64,000 nucleotides of DNA from Azolla caroliniana (lineage: Eukaryota; Polypodiophyta): contig JBHGNT010000015.1 in the NCBI GenBank assembly GCA_043228905.1, positions 1,364,001-1,428,000 on the forward strand, written 5' to 3'. Numbering within the stretch: position 1 is the first letter of the stretch; each line of letters begins with the position of its first letter. Shown piece after piece: positions 10,908-22,689 of this stretch. Both the position numbers and the translations under genes were made by a program. The notes below the pieces were generated by a model. It had not been told where the DNA came from and did not search any database. It worked only from the letters and a program-made list of their open reading frames with translations.

Positions 10908-13900
10908 TTGATCCTGTTTTCTTCTTCTTCTTCTTCTTCTTCATCTCATCTGATCCTGTCTTCTTCGTCTTCATCTCATCTCAATATGGGCTCGTTTGGA
11001 TGTCTCGATAATACAAAGCTCCTCACCCCTCATACATGCTCAACAACCTTGGTTCAATCCCCCCTCAGCATGAGAAGGTTAGCAAAAAACGCAGGTATCT
11101 CTCATGAAAACGCCATAATTTATCATCATCATCACCACCATAGGCAACACAGATGCTCCAAGAAGACCTATGGAAAATATTGTGGTGTTAGAAATGGTAT
11201 CAGAAGTGAGAAAGCGACAAATGGGAGGCCAGAGATCATATTGACCGTTGAGAATGATGGAGATTTAACAGCTTCTGCGGCAGCCAGGGCAAAAGTTTCA
11301 GCTCATAAACTGAAAGCCAGAGGTGCGCGATCGAGAAACACTCTCGAGGAAGAAGCATGGGACCTCTTACATGCTTCTATTGTTGATTATTGTGGTAATC
11401 CGGTTGGAACTATTGCTGCAAATGATCCAACTGTATCAAATGCTCTCAATTATGACCAAGTATTTATTCGGGATTTCATCCCGTCGGCCATGGCGTTCCT
11501 TCTCAAAGGTGAACACGACATTGTTCGGAACTTCCTTCTTCATACACTTCAATTACAGGTATGAATGTGCTTCAAAAACTTTAAATGCTGTTTACATTGT
11601 TCATATATTATATGTGCATCAGTGTGATATAGCTATCATTCATATATTAATGCATGTGATATATCTGGCTCACATATTAAGGTTAGCATGTTTGTTAGAA
11701 TGATGAATATTTCTGAAATAGAAGTGTAGACTACGATTGTTGTGAGGTGAGAAATTTTGAATTATATGGTCTATTTTGTGGCCTTTGTTAAGAAGGAGAT
11801 TTTGAAACCAACTCTACCTTCAAATAGGCAAGAGAAATAACCGAGAATGTATGTAGGGTTAGGAATCCCTTATAAATGATGATACGAGCTTTATGAATCA
11901 GAGGTTTTGAACGTACTAATTTGCCAATAGATTGTTGTATTTTTGTTCCCAAATGTGGCAATTTAATTGTAGGAAATGCCACATAAGTATGCCTACGACC
12001 CTTGTACTTCATCACATATCATATACGCTATATGTGTTCTCTTTCATTTTGGATATTCTTGGATTTTAACACAGTTTGTGCCTCACTGTGCTAATAGCAT
12101 TTCTCAGATCTTATTTGTTGGTGGTAACAAAATAGAGTCTTTTTTTTGTTTGGAGATTAAGATTTTATCATGGACTAGCATTTCTCAGATCTTATTTGTT
12201 GGTGGTAACAAAATAGAGTCTTTTTTTTGTTTGGAGATTAAGATTTTATCATGGACTAAGTTGAAGTACCATAAAGCTTCTAGTACTCGATCAAAATTAA
12301 AGTGTTCTTTTTCCCGCAAGTATTATTGACTTAATTGCAATACAGAGCTGGGAGAAGACAGTAGATTGCTATGACCCTGGCCAGGGGTTGATGCCAGCAA
12401 GCTTCAAAGTGCGTGTCATACCATGTGAAGGAAGTGATGTAAATGGCACTGAGGAGATATTAGAGCCTGACTTTGGTGAGGCAGCTATTGGTCGAGTTGC
12501 CCCTGTCGATTCTGGTACGTGGAAATGATGATTTCTTCTTGGAAATGTTCTGTTTTATTTTGTTTAATAGTTTAGGAAACAGATTTGTTATATCACAGGT
12601 CTATGGTGGATCATTTTGTTAAGAGCATATGGTTTAAGCACCGGAGATTTCTCTTTGCAAGAAAGAGTAGATGTACAAACAGGAATCAGAATGGTCCTGA
12701 AGCTTTGTCTTACGGACGAATTTGACATGTTTCCGACGTTGCTTGTTACTGATGGATCCTGTATGATCGATCGTAGGATGGGCATTCATGGCCATCCATT
12801 GGAGATACAGGTACCAGATAGAGTATTGATTATTTTTACCTGATACTTCGAGCATTCAGGCATTGTTTTATTCATTTCTCCTTTGTAGACTGGAGATCTT
12901 ACAAAGAGAGGATTCTAGCTCTTCATTTTTCACTGATTATGTTTCTATGTTCAGGCATTGTTTTATTCAGCTCTTCTTTGTGGACGGGAGATCTTCCAAC
13001 GAGAAGATTCTAGTTCTGATCTCATAAGAGAGATAGATCTCCGGTTGCTTGCATTATCCTTCCACATAAGAGAATACTACTGGATTGATTTGAAGAAGTT
13101 GAATGAGATTTACCGTTACAAGACTGAAGAATATTCATTCGATGCAATAAACAAGTTCAATATTTACCCGGATCAGATCTCTCCATGGCTGGTAGACTGG
13201 ATGCCAGATCAAGGAGGATACTTGATAGGAAATCTCCAACCCGCTCATATGGATTTCCGCTTTTTCTCTCTCGGAAATCTATGGTCTATCGTGAGTTCTT
13301 TAGCTACTCAAGAACAAGCAAATGCCATATTAGATCTAATTGATGCGCGATGGGATGACTTGATTGGAAACATGCCTTTGAAGATCTGTTTCCCAGCGCT
13401 TGAGAATGAGGACTGGTCAATCATTACTGGCAGAGATCCTAAGAACACGTACTCTCTCTAGCGCTCTCAGACACACACACACATATAATTGGTTTGGTGG
13501 TTTACACTGCAACATCACGGTCAATCAATATAATCGCCTCGGGCTCAACCCTGTCCTGTAGATGTCGTTTGTCTTCCCATAGATGTTAATAATCTATCTT
13601 TCTATCAATTTCAATAGTGTCCCATATTATGCATTCCATTAATGCAATACATCAGTTTATTGAGTTTTATCTATTGGGGAGGTTAAGCTTTTCTATATGC
13701 ATGCATGCATGCATGTGTGCAATAATTCTGTATCATTAATTTAGATGAGAATTTAACACATCACGGTCAATCAATATAATCGCCTCGGGCTCAACCCCGT
13801 CCTGTAGATGTCGTTTGTCTTCCCATAGATGTTAATAATCTATCTTTCTATCAATTTCAATAGTGTCCCATATTATGCATTCCATTAATGCAATACATCA

Positions 13901-14682
13901 GTTTATTGAGTTTTATCTATTGGGGAGGTTAAGCTTTTCTATATGCATGCATGCATGCATGTGTGCAATAATTCTGTATCATTCATTTAGATGAGAATTT
14001 AACACATACATATGAAAATGCATGCAGGCCATGGTCGTACCATAATGGAGGATCGTGGCCGACTCTTCTTTGGCAGGTATACGCTTTTATTACTTTCCTC
14101 ATTTTTAGAATGCCATCTAACTTCATATCATTTATATTGTTTCAATGCTGCCATCATCACGGAGTGCATGTTTTTCAATGTCCCTTCTCACTTCAGACAC
14201 ACTGTCCAATTTTCATAGTTTCAATGCTTCCATCATCACATAGTGCATGTTGCTCAATTGTCCGACTTCGCATTTATTTATATTTCTTGTTTTTCAATGT
14301 TCCTAACTTCATTTACTGTTTCGTGGGTCTCTCTGGTGCCGGAATGTTGCAAATCATACATTGTCATTAGTTTACTGTTGCATGCATAAAGATGGGAAGG
14401 TCGGAGCTTGCAAGACGAGCAGTTGATGTTGCCGAAAAGAGAATCTCTAAGGATAGATGGCCTGAATACTATGATACGCGGACAGGTCGTTTTATCGGAA
14501 AACAAGCTAGGCTCTACCAGACATGGTCCATTGCAGGTTACCTTGTCTCTAAGATGTTATTGGACAATCCATCAGGTTCCAACATGGTGGTTTGTGAGGA
14601 TCGAACCCCAAATTATTGTTTACTTGAATCCAACCCTCGAAGACGAAGCCGAAAACGCAAGTCGAGATCCATTATCGTGTAG
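10908..14682 (+). CDS. Alkaline/neutral invertase (GH100), six exons, probably organelle-targeted
   Basis: Exons are 10908-11558, 12346-12514, 12599-12810, 12955-13448, 14028-14076 and 14371-14682. All junctions are GT-AG and in phase, giving about 628 residues. The enzyme hydrolyses sucrose to glucose and fructose. Conserved blocks in order are [92 protein letters not shown] (split over exons 4 and 5), and [17 protein letters not shown]. The first 130 residues are Ser-rich and basic, with a TTC-repeat poly-Ser run and a six-His run, as in plastid or mitochondrial isoforms. The true start may be the second Met (10986). A stop at 13459 lies in an intron, so it does not break the gene. The C-terminus after [10 protein letters not shown] is unusually basic. 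Confidence 0.93.
12095..12256 (+). repeat. 81-bp tandem duplication in invertase intron 1
   Basis: Two near-identical units start TAGCATTTCTCAGATCTT at 12095 and 12176. They end about 90 bp before the exon 2 acceptor. Each carries a T8 run. Confidence 0.9.
12859..12926 (+). repeat. Decayed copy of the exon 4 acceptor and exon start inside invertase intron 3
   Basis: TTCAGGCATTGTTTTATTC occurs at about 12856 and again at the true exon 4 acceptor (about 12950). The match continues for about 65 bp into coding sequence, including GGAGATCTT and GATTCTAG. In the upstream copy the frame meets TAG (CTTTGTAGACTGG), so use of this copy would truncate the protein. Confidence 0.85.
13512..14003 (+). repeat. 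246-bp near-perfect tandem duplication in invertase intron 4
   Basis: Units begin ACATCACGGTCAATCAAT at 13512 and 13758. By eye they differ at only a few positions (for example CCCTGTCC versus CCCCGTCC), so the event is recent. Each unit contains an (ATGC)n run. The duplication makes up most of this 579-bp intron. Confidence 0.92.
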
Positions 14683-14743
14683 TTTGTGATCTTAATGCCC
14701 TTCAAGTTATGTAAAAAGATATGAGTTAAGGATCACTAGTCAT

Positions 14744-14744
<1 letters not shown>

Positions 14745-14802
<58 letters not shown>
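14745..14802 (+). repeat. (GA)n microsatellite in the invertase 3' flank
   Basis: A nearly pure GA run of about 57 bp lies 63 bp after the stop codon and probably within the 3' untranslated region. Confidence 0.95.
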
Positions 14803-14805
<3 letters not shown>

Positions 14806-17690
14806 TCATTTGGTTGTATAGTAATATAATTTTGATGAATTCCATGTGCTTACCTTGAGATGTGTTCTTTCTAAGTAGAGTGATTATCATGTGAAATGTG
14901 CACTCTCAATGAATCACTACTCTTTTCGTGAAAATGTTTTGCATTTGGTTCCAGAAATCATAATTGACCTCTTTAGGACTATACTAAAATCTCTCTATCC
15001 ATCTATCTCTTGTATGCACACTTATTTGTGTGGAGAATTCTCTAGAAAAATTGTCAGCCATTGGTGTCAACAAGGCTCGAAAATTCCAGCAAGCAATCGA
15101 GTAGTTTGTTTGATTGATTTGTACATTTTTACTAGTGATCCTCATTGATTTTGAATTGTTTGTTTATCTAGGTATTTATTGTGGGTCACAAACTTGTCGT
15201 TTTGCAATAGGACGTGCCATAAATGATTTCATGGATAACTAGCACTAGCGATGTTACAAGTCTCAATAAAGATATGCAATTAATTTATGAAGTCTTGACC
15301 TGTTCTTCAACTAAAGGGTTGGTTCAAGATTTAAGTGAAATTGTCTAGCTAGGTATGCTTACCTCTGAATGTCTAGTAGCTTCTTTTTTAGCTGATGGTT
15401 AAATCAAACTACTTGCTGATTATTGTTGTTTAATATGAATGACAACAACAATTTAGTGGTGATTGGGATACACTTTGAAGCATTTTGAGGAGTTTTTCAT
15501 TATCTGCTTCACAATATATTTCTTAATATGGTCATCTATGTGCATTTCATGGAAATCTAGTTTTGTGTAGAGAAACACGTACTATTTTCCCGATCTAGAT
15601 ATTGTCAAAGACTTTGGAATGAACACTTTCTAGTAGTAAAACTAGGCTTCCCTTCTTTCACCATTATTGTTAATTCACGTAACTATGTATGCAACAATGT
15701 GGTAATTAGGCCACAAAATTAAAACATATATAAATTTGAGGATGGACCAGTAATTCTTGGGGCAAATTTTGCACGCTAGCTACACAATGCTTTTTTAATT
15801 TGGTTTTTGATGACTAGTTTTGTCAATTGAAAAAATAAACTTTGGTTTGCATTATTACATGCAAGGGGCGTAAAGCGTCAAAACTTAACATGGCAAACCA
15901 AGTCATATATTGCATTGGAACTATGTAGGTTGGGTTGTTACCATAATATGGATATGTCATTATTATACGCAATGTACAATCATTTGCTCGCAACAAGTCT
16001 GGAAAAGATAATTTTTTGTTTGTTGAAGTTTCCTTTCAAGTTACATGGCATAACGGAGTAAAAGTGATTACATTTATGTAGGAGTTTTATAAATACTTTT
16101 GAATCTTGATCAACAAGCTCAAAAATTCAGCTACACTTGCATTGAAGGAGACAATGTTTCCATGAATGTTGATTCATAATGTCATTTATCAGTTAATTCA
16201 AATACCATTCATATGTGTCGCAACCCATTGGAAAGGAAACTCTGCATGATAGCAAGTTCTAATTTCCATTGCATATGATTGATCGAATTCTTAGTAGTTT
16301 TTATTGAATATTTCCGATCGGCAAGCTCAAAATTTCGAGTGTTAATTTACAAATACTTTTGACAAAGAAGCTCAAAAATTCAACCACGCTTGTGTTCAAT
16401 GAGCCATTGTTTTCTCAAACATTGCTTCTAAATGTCATTCATGAGTTAGTTAAAGTAGCATTTATGCGATTAGCACATCACTATAATGACAACAACACAT
16501 AATAGCAATGCAATAATTTTACTTGCATGTGATCAAGCTCTTAATGTCTTAGAGAAGGACCACACGACACGGAGAGTAACTTTGTGACATGCAATAATGA
16601 AGAGCTATAAAACAGAGAAGACCTAATGAAGTGCATTTATGAAAATGTTGAGACTTTACTAACATTGTCTACATAAAGTCGTTCCTGGATCATTTTGGTG
16701 AAATAGAATTCAATGAGCTTGTTTGACGACCAATGTATTGTAAGGTGATGTCGGACAAGGATTGATTGGCCTGTGTTGCTTGCCTCCATGAATGATCTAC
16801 GTAATAGTATATGCATTCAATCCCCCTTGGAGCTAAACAACATTTGAGGTCAAAGACTAAATTTCTTGGAGTTGGGGGAGGTCTACAATCTAGATCTCCA
16901 AAGAAGAGCTTGAATCTCGTTTTTTTCTTGGATCACTCGAAGCATTTTGTCATGTTGGTGTCCAAAAGTTGCATGCTATTATTGTGCAAATGAAATCCAT
17001 ATTCATCAATGAAGTTGGGACCATGTGTATGGACAATTGAACTATAGTGCTAAGAGGTAAGCACACTGATTCTATTGTGGAGGTTGTGGAACAATCGCGC
17101 ATTACTTTTGTGCATTGTAGTATGTTGACATTCATCAAGGAAACCAACACGTGTGCCAACAATGCATGCTCAATGGAATAAGATCTTCATGAAATGATAC
17201 TAAATTAATACAACTCACAAGTCGAACTATGTCAAGAAACGTTCTCAAGACGAAATACATTAGGAGAATCGATCCGGCCACGAACAAATCATGGGCACAA
17301 ACAAAAATCAAAAGGAACAATAATGCTAGTTATATCGATTGATTTTGTGCAATATTATTAGGAAGCGTAAACCCTAAACCATAAAGGTCGAGGGGATACG
17401 GTCTTCAATGAAATGACGCTTGATACCACAACTCCTAGGTGGCACTAAGGCATACATTAAGAGAATGGATTCGATGAGGAACAAATCATGGGCACAAACA
17501 CAAACCAATGGAACAATAATACTAGTTATATATGGTTTTATGCAATATTATTTAGGAAGCATAGACACATCACATTTCAACATGATAAAAATATAATGTA
17601 CCATGGTTCCTTGGTGAGACAAATAAATCAATGCAATATATTTACTCAAATTTTAGATTGCAAGCTGCATTAGAATGTGTGATACGACTC
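14803..17690. other. Gene-free intergenic DNA
   Basis: About 2.9 kb of AT-rich sequence with no supported gene. Two diverged copies of a roughly 105-bp segment (GAACAAATCATGGGCACAAA, ACTAGTTATAT, TGCAATATTATT.AGGAAGC) lie at about 17280-17370 and 17479-17565. Other open frames here are short and featureless. Confidence 0.5.
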
Positions 17691-17723
17691 CACACAGGTG
17701 TTCATGGTTTGACTCCACTACTA

Positions 17724-17750
17724 CCCAACCCGAACCGAACCGAAACGTCC
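17724..17750 (+). repeat. CCGAACCGAA motif cluster downstream of ALDH
   Basis: CCCGAACCGAACCGAAACG lies just beyond the 3' end of the ALDH gene. A longer cluster of the same motif sits in its 5' leader (19564-19596). The hAT elements of this window carry the same motif just inside their ends. Confidence 0.6.
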
Positions 17751-17786
17751 CCACCGACCAAGTATATTTACCAATGAGGAAACACT

Positions 17787-19556
17787 TCACCCCTTAATTA
17801 TGCCAAGGTAGATGAGGATGAACTTGAGGTTCTTGTGGCGGTAGAGCGCGGAGAGGAGGGCCTTGCTCCGGGCGGTGTAGGGCGGGTACCGGAACGGGGC
17901 CAAATCGCCTCGGATGCGGACAATAGGCTTCATGTGCGAGAAGGTGTGGAAGCCATACTCCCCATGGTACGAGCCCATCCCGCTCTGCCCGACCCCTCCG
18001 AACGGGATGCAATCTAGTGTGAACTGGATCGCAACATCATTGATCACGAGCGAGCCTGAGGATGTCCGGGCGGCCACGGCATCCGCCACGGCATTGTCCC
18101 GGCTGAACACGTAGATGGCCAATGGCTTCGGTTTCGAGTTCACCAAGTCCACGCCTTGCGTCAAGATGTTGTCCACCTCCACTATGGGCAGGATGGGCCC
18201 GAAGATCTCCTCCGTCATCACGAGCGATTCGGGCGCGGGATTCAGTAGGATTGTGGGACGCATCTGGAGCCGGCTCCTCCGGCTCCGGCTCCGGCCGGTG
18301 GTGGTGATTCTGGGATGGGAAGAAGAAGATTCCACTACGACTGCCTCTCGATCCCACCATTCCACCTCGATCGCGCCGCCTTTCACCGCTTCTTCGACCA
18401 TGCTCTCGAGGCGGAGGAGATGCGAAGCGCTGACGATCCGCGCCGATCCCGTGCTGGCGGGCAATGCCGATCTCCGCAGGCCTTGGGTTCCCTGATCGTT
18501 CTGGCCTTTGATGCCTTGCTCGATGTCGTGATTCCCTGATTGTTCTGGCCTTTGATTCCTTGCTTGATTGGATGACCATGGAGATGGCGATGGCGATGGT
18601 GATGGCGAAGGATCGATCTGCGCCGCCGCCGGAAGAGGAGCCATCTCTGCGCATTCTGCGTCCTCCTCCTCCTCCTCCTGCTGCTCTTCACCTGGATCCG
18701 AATCCCCGCCTCTGAAGCCGAACTCCGCCAGGGCCAGTTTCAGAGCTTCCACAAATCCGGCGCACACCGATTTCTCCACCACCACGTAATCGGGGGCGAT
18801 GCAGGTTTGGCCGGCGCAGAAGCTCCACTTAGGGTTCGCGATGCGGCGGGCGGCGAGGCGGAGGTCGGAGGAGGCATGGACGAGGACGGGGCACTTGCCG
18901 CCGAGCTCGAGGGTGAGGGGGGTGAGGTAGACAGAGGCGGCGGCCATGATGGAGCGGGCGATGGCGGGGCTGCCGGTGTAGAAGATCTTGTCCCAGCGCA
19001 GGGACAGGAGGGAGGAGCAGAGGGGTGGGCCGCCGAGGAGGATCTTGAGGGCGGAGGGGTCGAGGTAGGCGGGGAGGAGGCGGGAGAGGAGGGAGGAGGA
19101 GGAAGGGGAGAGCTCCGAGGGTTTGAGTAGAGCTGCGTTGCCTGCGGCTATGGCGGCGATGAGGGGCTCCAGGGAGAGGAGGAAAGGGTAGTTCCAGGTG
19201 GAGAAGATGAGGGCCACGCCGAGGGGCTCGGGGCACAGGGTAGCGGAGGAGGCGGAGACAGAGAGGAACCATGGCAAGGAGGAAGGAGAAGAGGTGTTGT
19301 TGGAGAGGCGGCGGAGATGGCGGAGCATGAAGGAGCAGGCGTTGAGGAGCGGGTGGAGCTCCGTGAAGTCGGATTCGAAGGCGGATTTGGAGAGATCGGC
19401 GGCGAGGCAGGCGTGGATCTCCGACTCGTGCTCGCGCAGGAGGCGGGAGAGGGACATGAGCTGGCGCCGCCGCCACGACAGGGGGCGGGTCCGCCCGCTC
19501 AGGAAGGCGGCGCGGAGCTCCTGGTTCGCCGCCTCCGCTTCCTGGCTTGGGTCCAT
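17787..19556 (-). CDS. Aldehyde dehydrogenase family 3, intronless, with a repetitive internal insertion
   Basis: The single open frame encodes 589 residues from MDPSQEAEA. The frame stays open 54 codons further upstream, but family alignment favours this start. ALDH3 enzymes oxidise fatty and aromatic aldehydes with NAD(P)+. The catalytic set is present: N122 in STWNYPF, E217 in LELGGKCP, C252 in GQTCIAPDY, EIFGP at 450-454 and PFGGVGQSGMGSYHG at 518-532. The last 20 residues (FILIYLGII) are hydrophobic, as in membrane-anchored relatives. About 90 residues (284-372) interrupt the usual fold: a Glu run, (SP)n, and a repeated QxRPEQSGN/GQNDQG-type unit. A second low-complexity stretch lies near 409-430. 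Plant ALDH3 genes normally have many introns. The lack of introns suggests a retrocopy, but the open frame suggests selection. Base composition is much more GC-rich than the flanks. Confidence 0.85.
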   Translation of the reverse strand: MDPSQEAEAANQELRAAFLSGRTRPLSWRRRQLMSLSRLLREHESEIHACLAADLSKSAFESDFTELHPLLNACSFMLRHLRRLSNNTSSPSSLPWFLSVSASSATLCPEPLGVALIFSTWNYPFLLSLEPLIAAIAAGNAALLKPSELSPSSSSLLSRLLPAYLDPSALKILLGGPPLCSSLLSLRWDKIFYTGSPAIARSIMAAASVYLTPLTLELGGKCPVLVHASSDLRLAARRIANPKWSFCAGQTCIAPDYVVVEKSVCAGFVEALKLALAEFGFRGGDSDPGEEQQEEEEEDAECAEMAPLPAAAQIDPSPSPSPSPSPWSSNQARNQRPEQSGNHDIEQGIKGQNDQGTQGLRRSALPASTGSARIVSASHLLRLESMVEEAVKGGAIEVEWWDREAVVVESSSSHPRITTTGRSRSRRSRLQMRPTILLNPAPESLVMTEEIFGPILPIVEVDNILTQGVDLVNSKPKPLAIYVFSRDNAVADAVAARTSSGSLVINDVAIQFTLDCIPFGGVGQSGMGSYHGEYGFHTFSHMKPIVRIRGDLAPFRYPPYTARSKALLSALYRHKNLKFILIYLGIIKG

Positions 19557-19740
19557 GACCCTGCCGAACCGAACCGAAAACCGAACCGAACCGAACTGAA
19601 AGGAGCGCTTGTGATTGCAAGTAACTGAAATATCCCTACGCCTCCTCTGCTCCTCTCCTAAAATATACCCCCAGAGATCTCTACCAACCTCTCTTACCAC
19701 ATTTATGATGAGACCCATGCATCCCTATCCATACATACGT

Positions 19741-20170
19741 ACGTAGTATACATACTATACCTACATGCTATACTATACTACACAATGTACATACATATAT
19801 GTACATACATCCATACATTATTATTACATACATACATGTTATACATACTATACCTACATGCTATACTATACTACACAATGTACATACATATATTATATAT
19901 ACATACATACATCCATACATTATTATTACATACATACATGTTATACATACTAGACATACATGCTATACTATACTACACAATGTACATACATATATTATAT
20001 ATACATACATCCATACATTATTATTACATACATACATGTTATACATACTAGACATACATGCTATACTATACTACACAATGTACATACATATATTATATAT
20101 ACATACATCCATACATTATTATTACATACATACATGTTATACATACTAGACATACATTTACATACATACA
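19741..20170 (+). repeat. TA-rich satellite, four units of 94-102 bp
   Basis: Units start CATGCTATACTATACTAC at about 19763, 19857, 19959 and 20057. Each contains CACAATGTACATACATA and CATCCATACATTATTATTAC. Open frames across it (repeating Tyr-Ile-His-Thr) are products of the repeat and not genes. Confidence 0.9.
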
Positions 20171-20529
20171 TACATTAGACATATATACGTTACGTCATAG
20201 TATGAACCATACGTGCATGGTATGCTAAACATATATACGTTACGTCATAGTATGAACCATACGCACATGGTCTGGACTCTGGTATAGTATAAATCATTCG
20301 AGTATGGTAAACACCCTCGAAGAATGGTAAATACCATACTTTTAGATTAACTATTTATTATGAGGTAAATAAACCTAAAAAATAGGAAAAAAAAAACAAT
20401 AAAAAAAGGGAAAAAAACCCCAAAAAAACACATGAATGTTTGAATAACATTCGCATTCGTTTTCCAACGTATGAAAACGAATGCTATGCTAGACAAACAC
20501 GAATTTTACGTACTATTTGTTATGTACGG

Positions 20530-20587
<58 letters not shown>

Positions 20588-20588
20588 A
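20530..20588 (+). repeat. (CATA)n(TATG)n inverted microsatellite
   Basis: CATA repeats are followed directly by TATG/TGTA repeats, giving a long perfect palindrome able to form a cruciform or hairpin. The homologous place in unit 2 (28981-29006) has less than half the length. Confidence 0.9.
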
Positions 20589-20806
20589 TATGTATATATG
20601 TATATGCATACCTCCATCCACACACACTTTTTAGTTTTTCGACTATCCACCCCCTATCATGGCACCACCAACATCTGCCATGATTCTGATCCTTACGTTT
20701 CAGTCCCAACACGATTTGTAACTTTCACTCATGCGATCACCGTGCTCCCTTTTTCTTGCCGAAAACAAACAAACTATGTATAGCCAACAAGAATGTCCCT
20801 TGTGAT

Positions 20807-20824
20807 GGGATGGGATGGGATGGG
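20807..20824 (+). repeat. (GGGAT)4 G-rich tract
   Basis: Four GGG runs are separated by AT, a classical two-base-loop G-quadruplex pattern on the + strand. The unit 2 counterpart (29211-29223) has only three runs. Confidence 0.7.
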
Positions 20825-21409
20825 AATGCAATGTGGGAGCCACTTAGATCCTACCATCATGAGATATTGGTTGCTCTCTCAATCATTGAACATTGATGGC
20901 CTTTGTCCATCGCCAGCATGATAAATGGATATATTGGTCACTTTTCAAGTATGCTCATACTGCTATGTTTAAGGCTCAAATTGTAATAAGTTAAGAATGA
21001 AACATCTTTTTCCAAAAGGAAGATGAGATCTTACCAACACCATACAAACATGCCCATCCATACAAATGTTCTAATTTTACCAACTTCAATCATTCCCCTT
21101 GAATGGCCACATAATGTAAATAATGATGAAAATCATATAGCTTCATACTTAAAAGTGTCAACAACTTAACAACTACCAAAAATTTATTAGAGTCCACATA
21201 CATAATGTCTTTGATAAGGTGACGTCCAACGCACTCTCATAGCAAGGACCATATTATTGCTCTATCAATAGGAAACTAGGGAAGGAGCCACCACAAAGGC
21301 CAATTTATAATCTTTTGCCATTGACACTTGACGTTCTTTGGAGATTTATTGATGAGAATTTGATGATGGTAATTTATGTGACAATTGTGATCCCCTACTA
21401 CTAATGCAC

Positions 21410-21665
21410 CTATCTTCATTATTAAGATGAAAGATGGTGTTCTTCATTTGGTTGTGGATTATTAAGAATTGAATAAGGTCACTCTTCAAATGATTAGATA
21501 TGCTTTGTCGTAGTTCTCAAATTTTTGGATAAACGCCTAGAGTCAAATATGTGAAAGAGCTAGATTTTAAAGGTGCTGACATCCTTCTTTGGATATATTT
21601 TGGTGAATGACTGGAAGATTGCTTTTTGCACGTGATATGGACACTTTGAATATACACTTATATAT
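21410..21665 (+). pseudogene. Fossil Ty3-type reverse transcriptase fragment (unit 1)
   Basis: With stops and frame changes the segment still reads MKDGVLHLVVDY.ELNKVTL, equivalent to the (K)KDG.L.(L/M)CVDYR.LNK.T block of Ty3 RT. It continues with pieces like WK.AF and YGHFEYT, matching the block that precedes MPFGLTNAP. The duplicate copy in unit 2 shares the same damage, so the fossil predates the duplication. Confidence 0.7.
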
Positions 21666-22689
21666 GTTAGTTATGGGATAGTCTATAATATATAAATTAA
21701 TAAAGCTAGGGGTTAATTACACACAACAAAAGTAACGGATGGGTATCGTTGGATATTGATACAAGTAATCACCCTACAAACACATCAAGGCTCAATATTA
21801 GAATATGTAAAGTTATAAGCCTCGTTCCAAAGGCCCAAAGGAATTAAAGAGGTAGATAGGTACATGAAAAGGTGATGGGAAGCGTGGTCCTTCCCCAATC
21901 ACACTCAACAATTAAATCACCATTTTTGTAAATTGATCGGGGGAGCTTTTGGGATGCTTGTAATGGATTTTGTTGAAAGATCATTAAGACAATCAAATTA
22001 TATCAAGTGAGCTGCGAATCATATTCCTCTCCTTGTTATACCTACTAACTAATAGAGTATACATTTAGTACTTACACACACAACACACATTGTGTGCTCT
22101 AACTGATTTTAAGGGCCAAGACAAGAACAATATTGGGATACACCAACTTACATTAATGCAAATATTTCACTAGTGATATCATGAGCCCAAAGCTCAAAAA
22201 AGTTTATTTTGTTCTTTTGTATATGTTTATGACATAAATAAGCCGCTCTAAAAAGCTTATGCCCTTTTGAAGGTATGATCAAGTAGCAATGGGCATGGTT
22301 TCGGCTCAAACCGAACCGAACCGTTAAGCCATGGTTTAACGGTTTATTGGTTCCAAAATAATTTAATGGTTTGGTTTAAATTTTCAATAAACAGTTTGGT
22401 TTGGTTCTAACACTCTGGTTTGTAGGTTTTTGGTTAACTTTTTCTTTACCTTAATAGTTTATTAATTTAATGGTTTTTTATTGATTTAACTTAAATGTTT
22501 ATTTAATTAATGGACGAATGATTCTCAAACAAGAATGGACGAATGGTATGCATGGTTCATACTATGGTCTATTCCATCTCGTATTGCAATGTTTCTTGAT
22601 CCCAAGTAATACTTTCCTTTATGTCTTACAATTATCTTCATGCTTTCTAATATTTTATTTGAGTTTAATAATATTTTTCATTCCTTTAT

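Larger units (their letters stand above)
19494..22510 (+). repeat. Segmental duplication, unit 1
   Basis: Collinear with 27365 to about 30840 in the same orientation. It begins inside the ALDH coding region (codon 21, reading outward) and runs through the 5' leader, the satellite, a (CATA)n(TATG)n palindrome, unique DNA, a Ty3 RT fossil and the left end of a hAT element. Similarity is high throughout, with small indels. Confidence 0.92.

Noticed and set aside
13449-13461. Premature stop in the invertase frame (after KNTYSL)
   Set aside because: AAGAACAC|GTACTC is a splice donor. Joining to 14028 restores [10 protein letters not shown] in phase, so the stop is intronic.
17794-19628. Many long open frames antisense or out of frame to the ALDH gene
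   Set aside because: They mirror a GC-rich coding sequence and have no domain. The frame at 17787-19556 (-) carries all catalytic motifs.
19765-20178. Open frames encoding Tyr-Ile-His-Thr repeats
   Set aside because: Translation of the TA-rich satellite in several frames at once; not genes.
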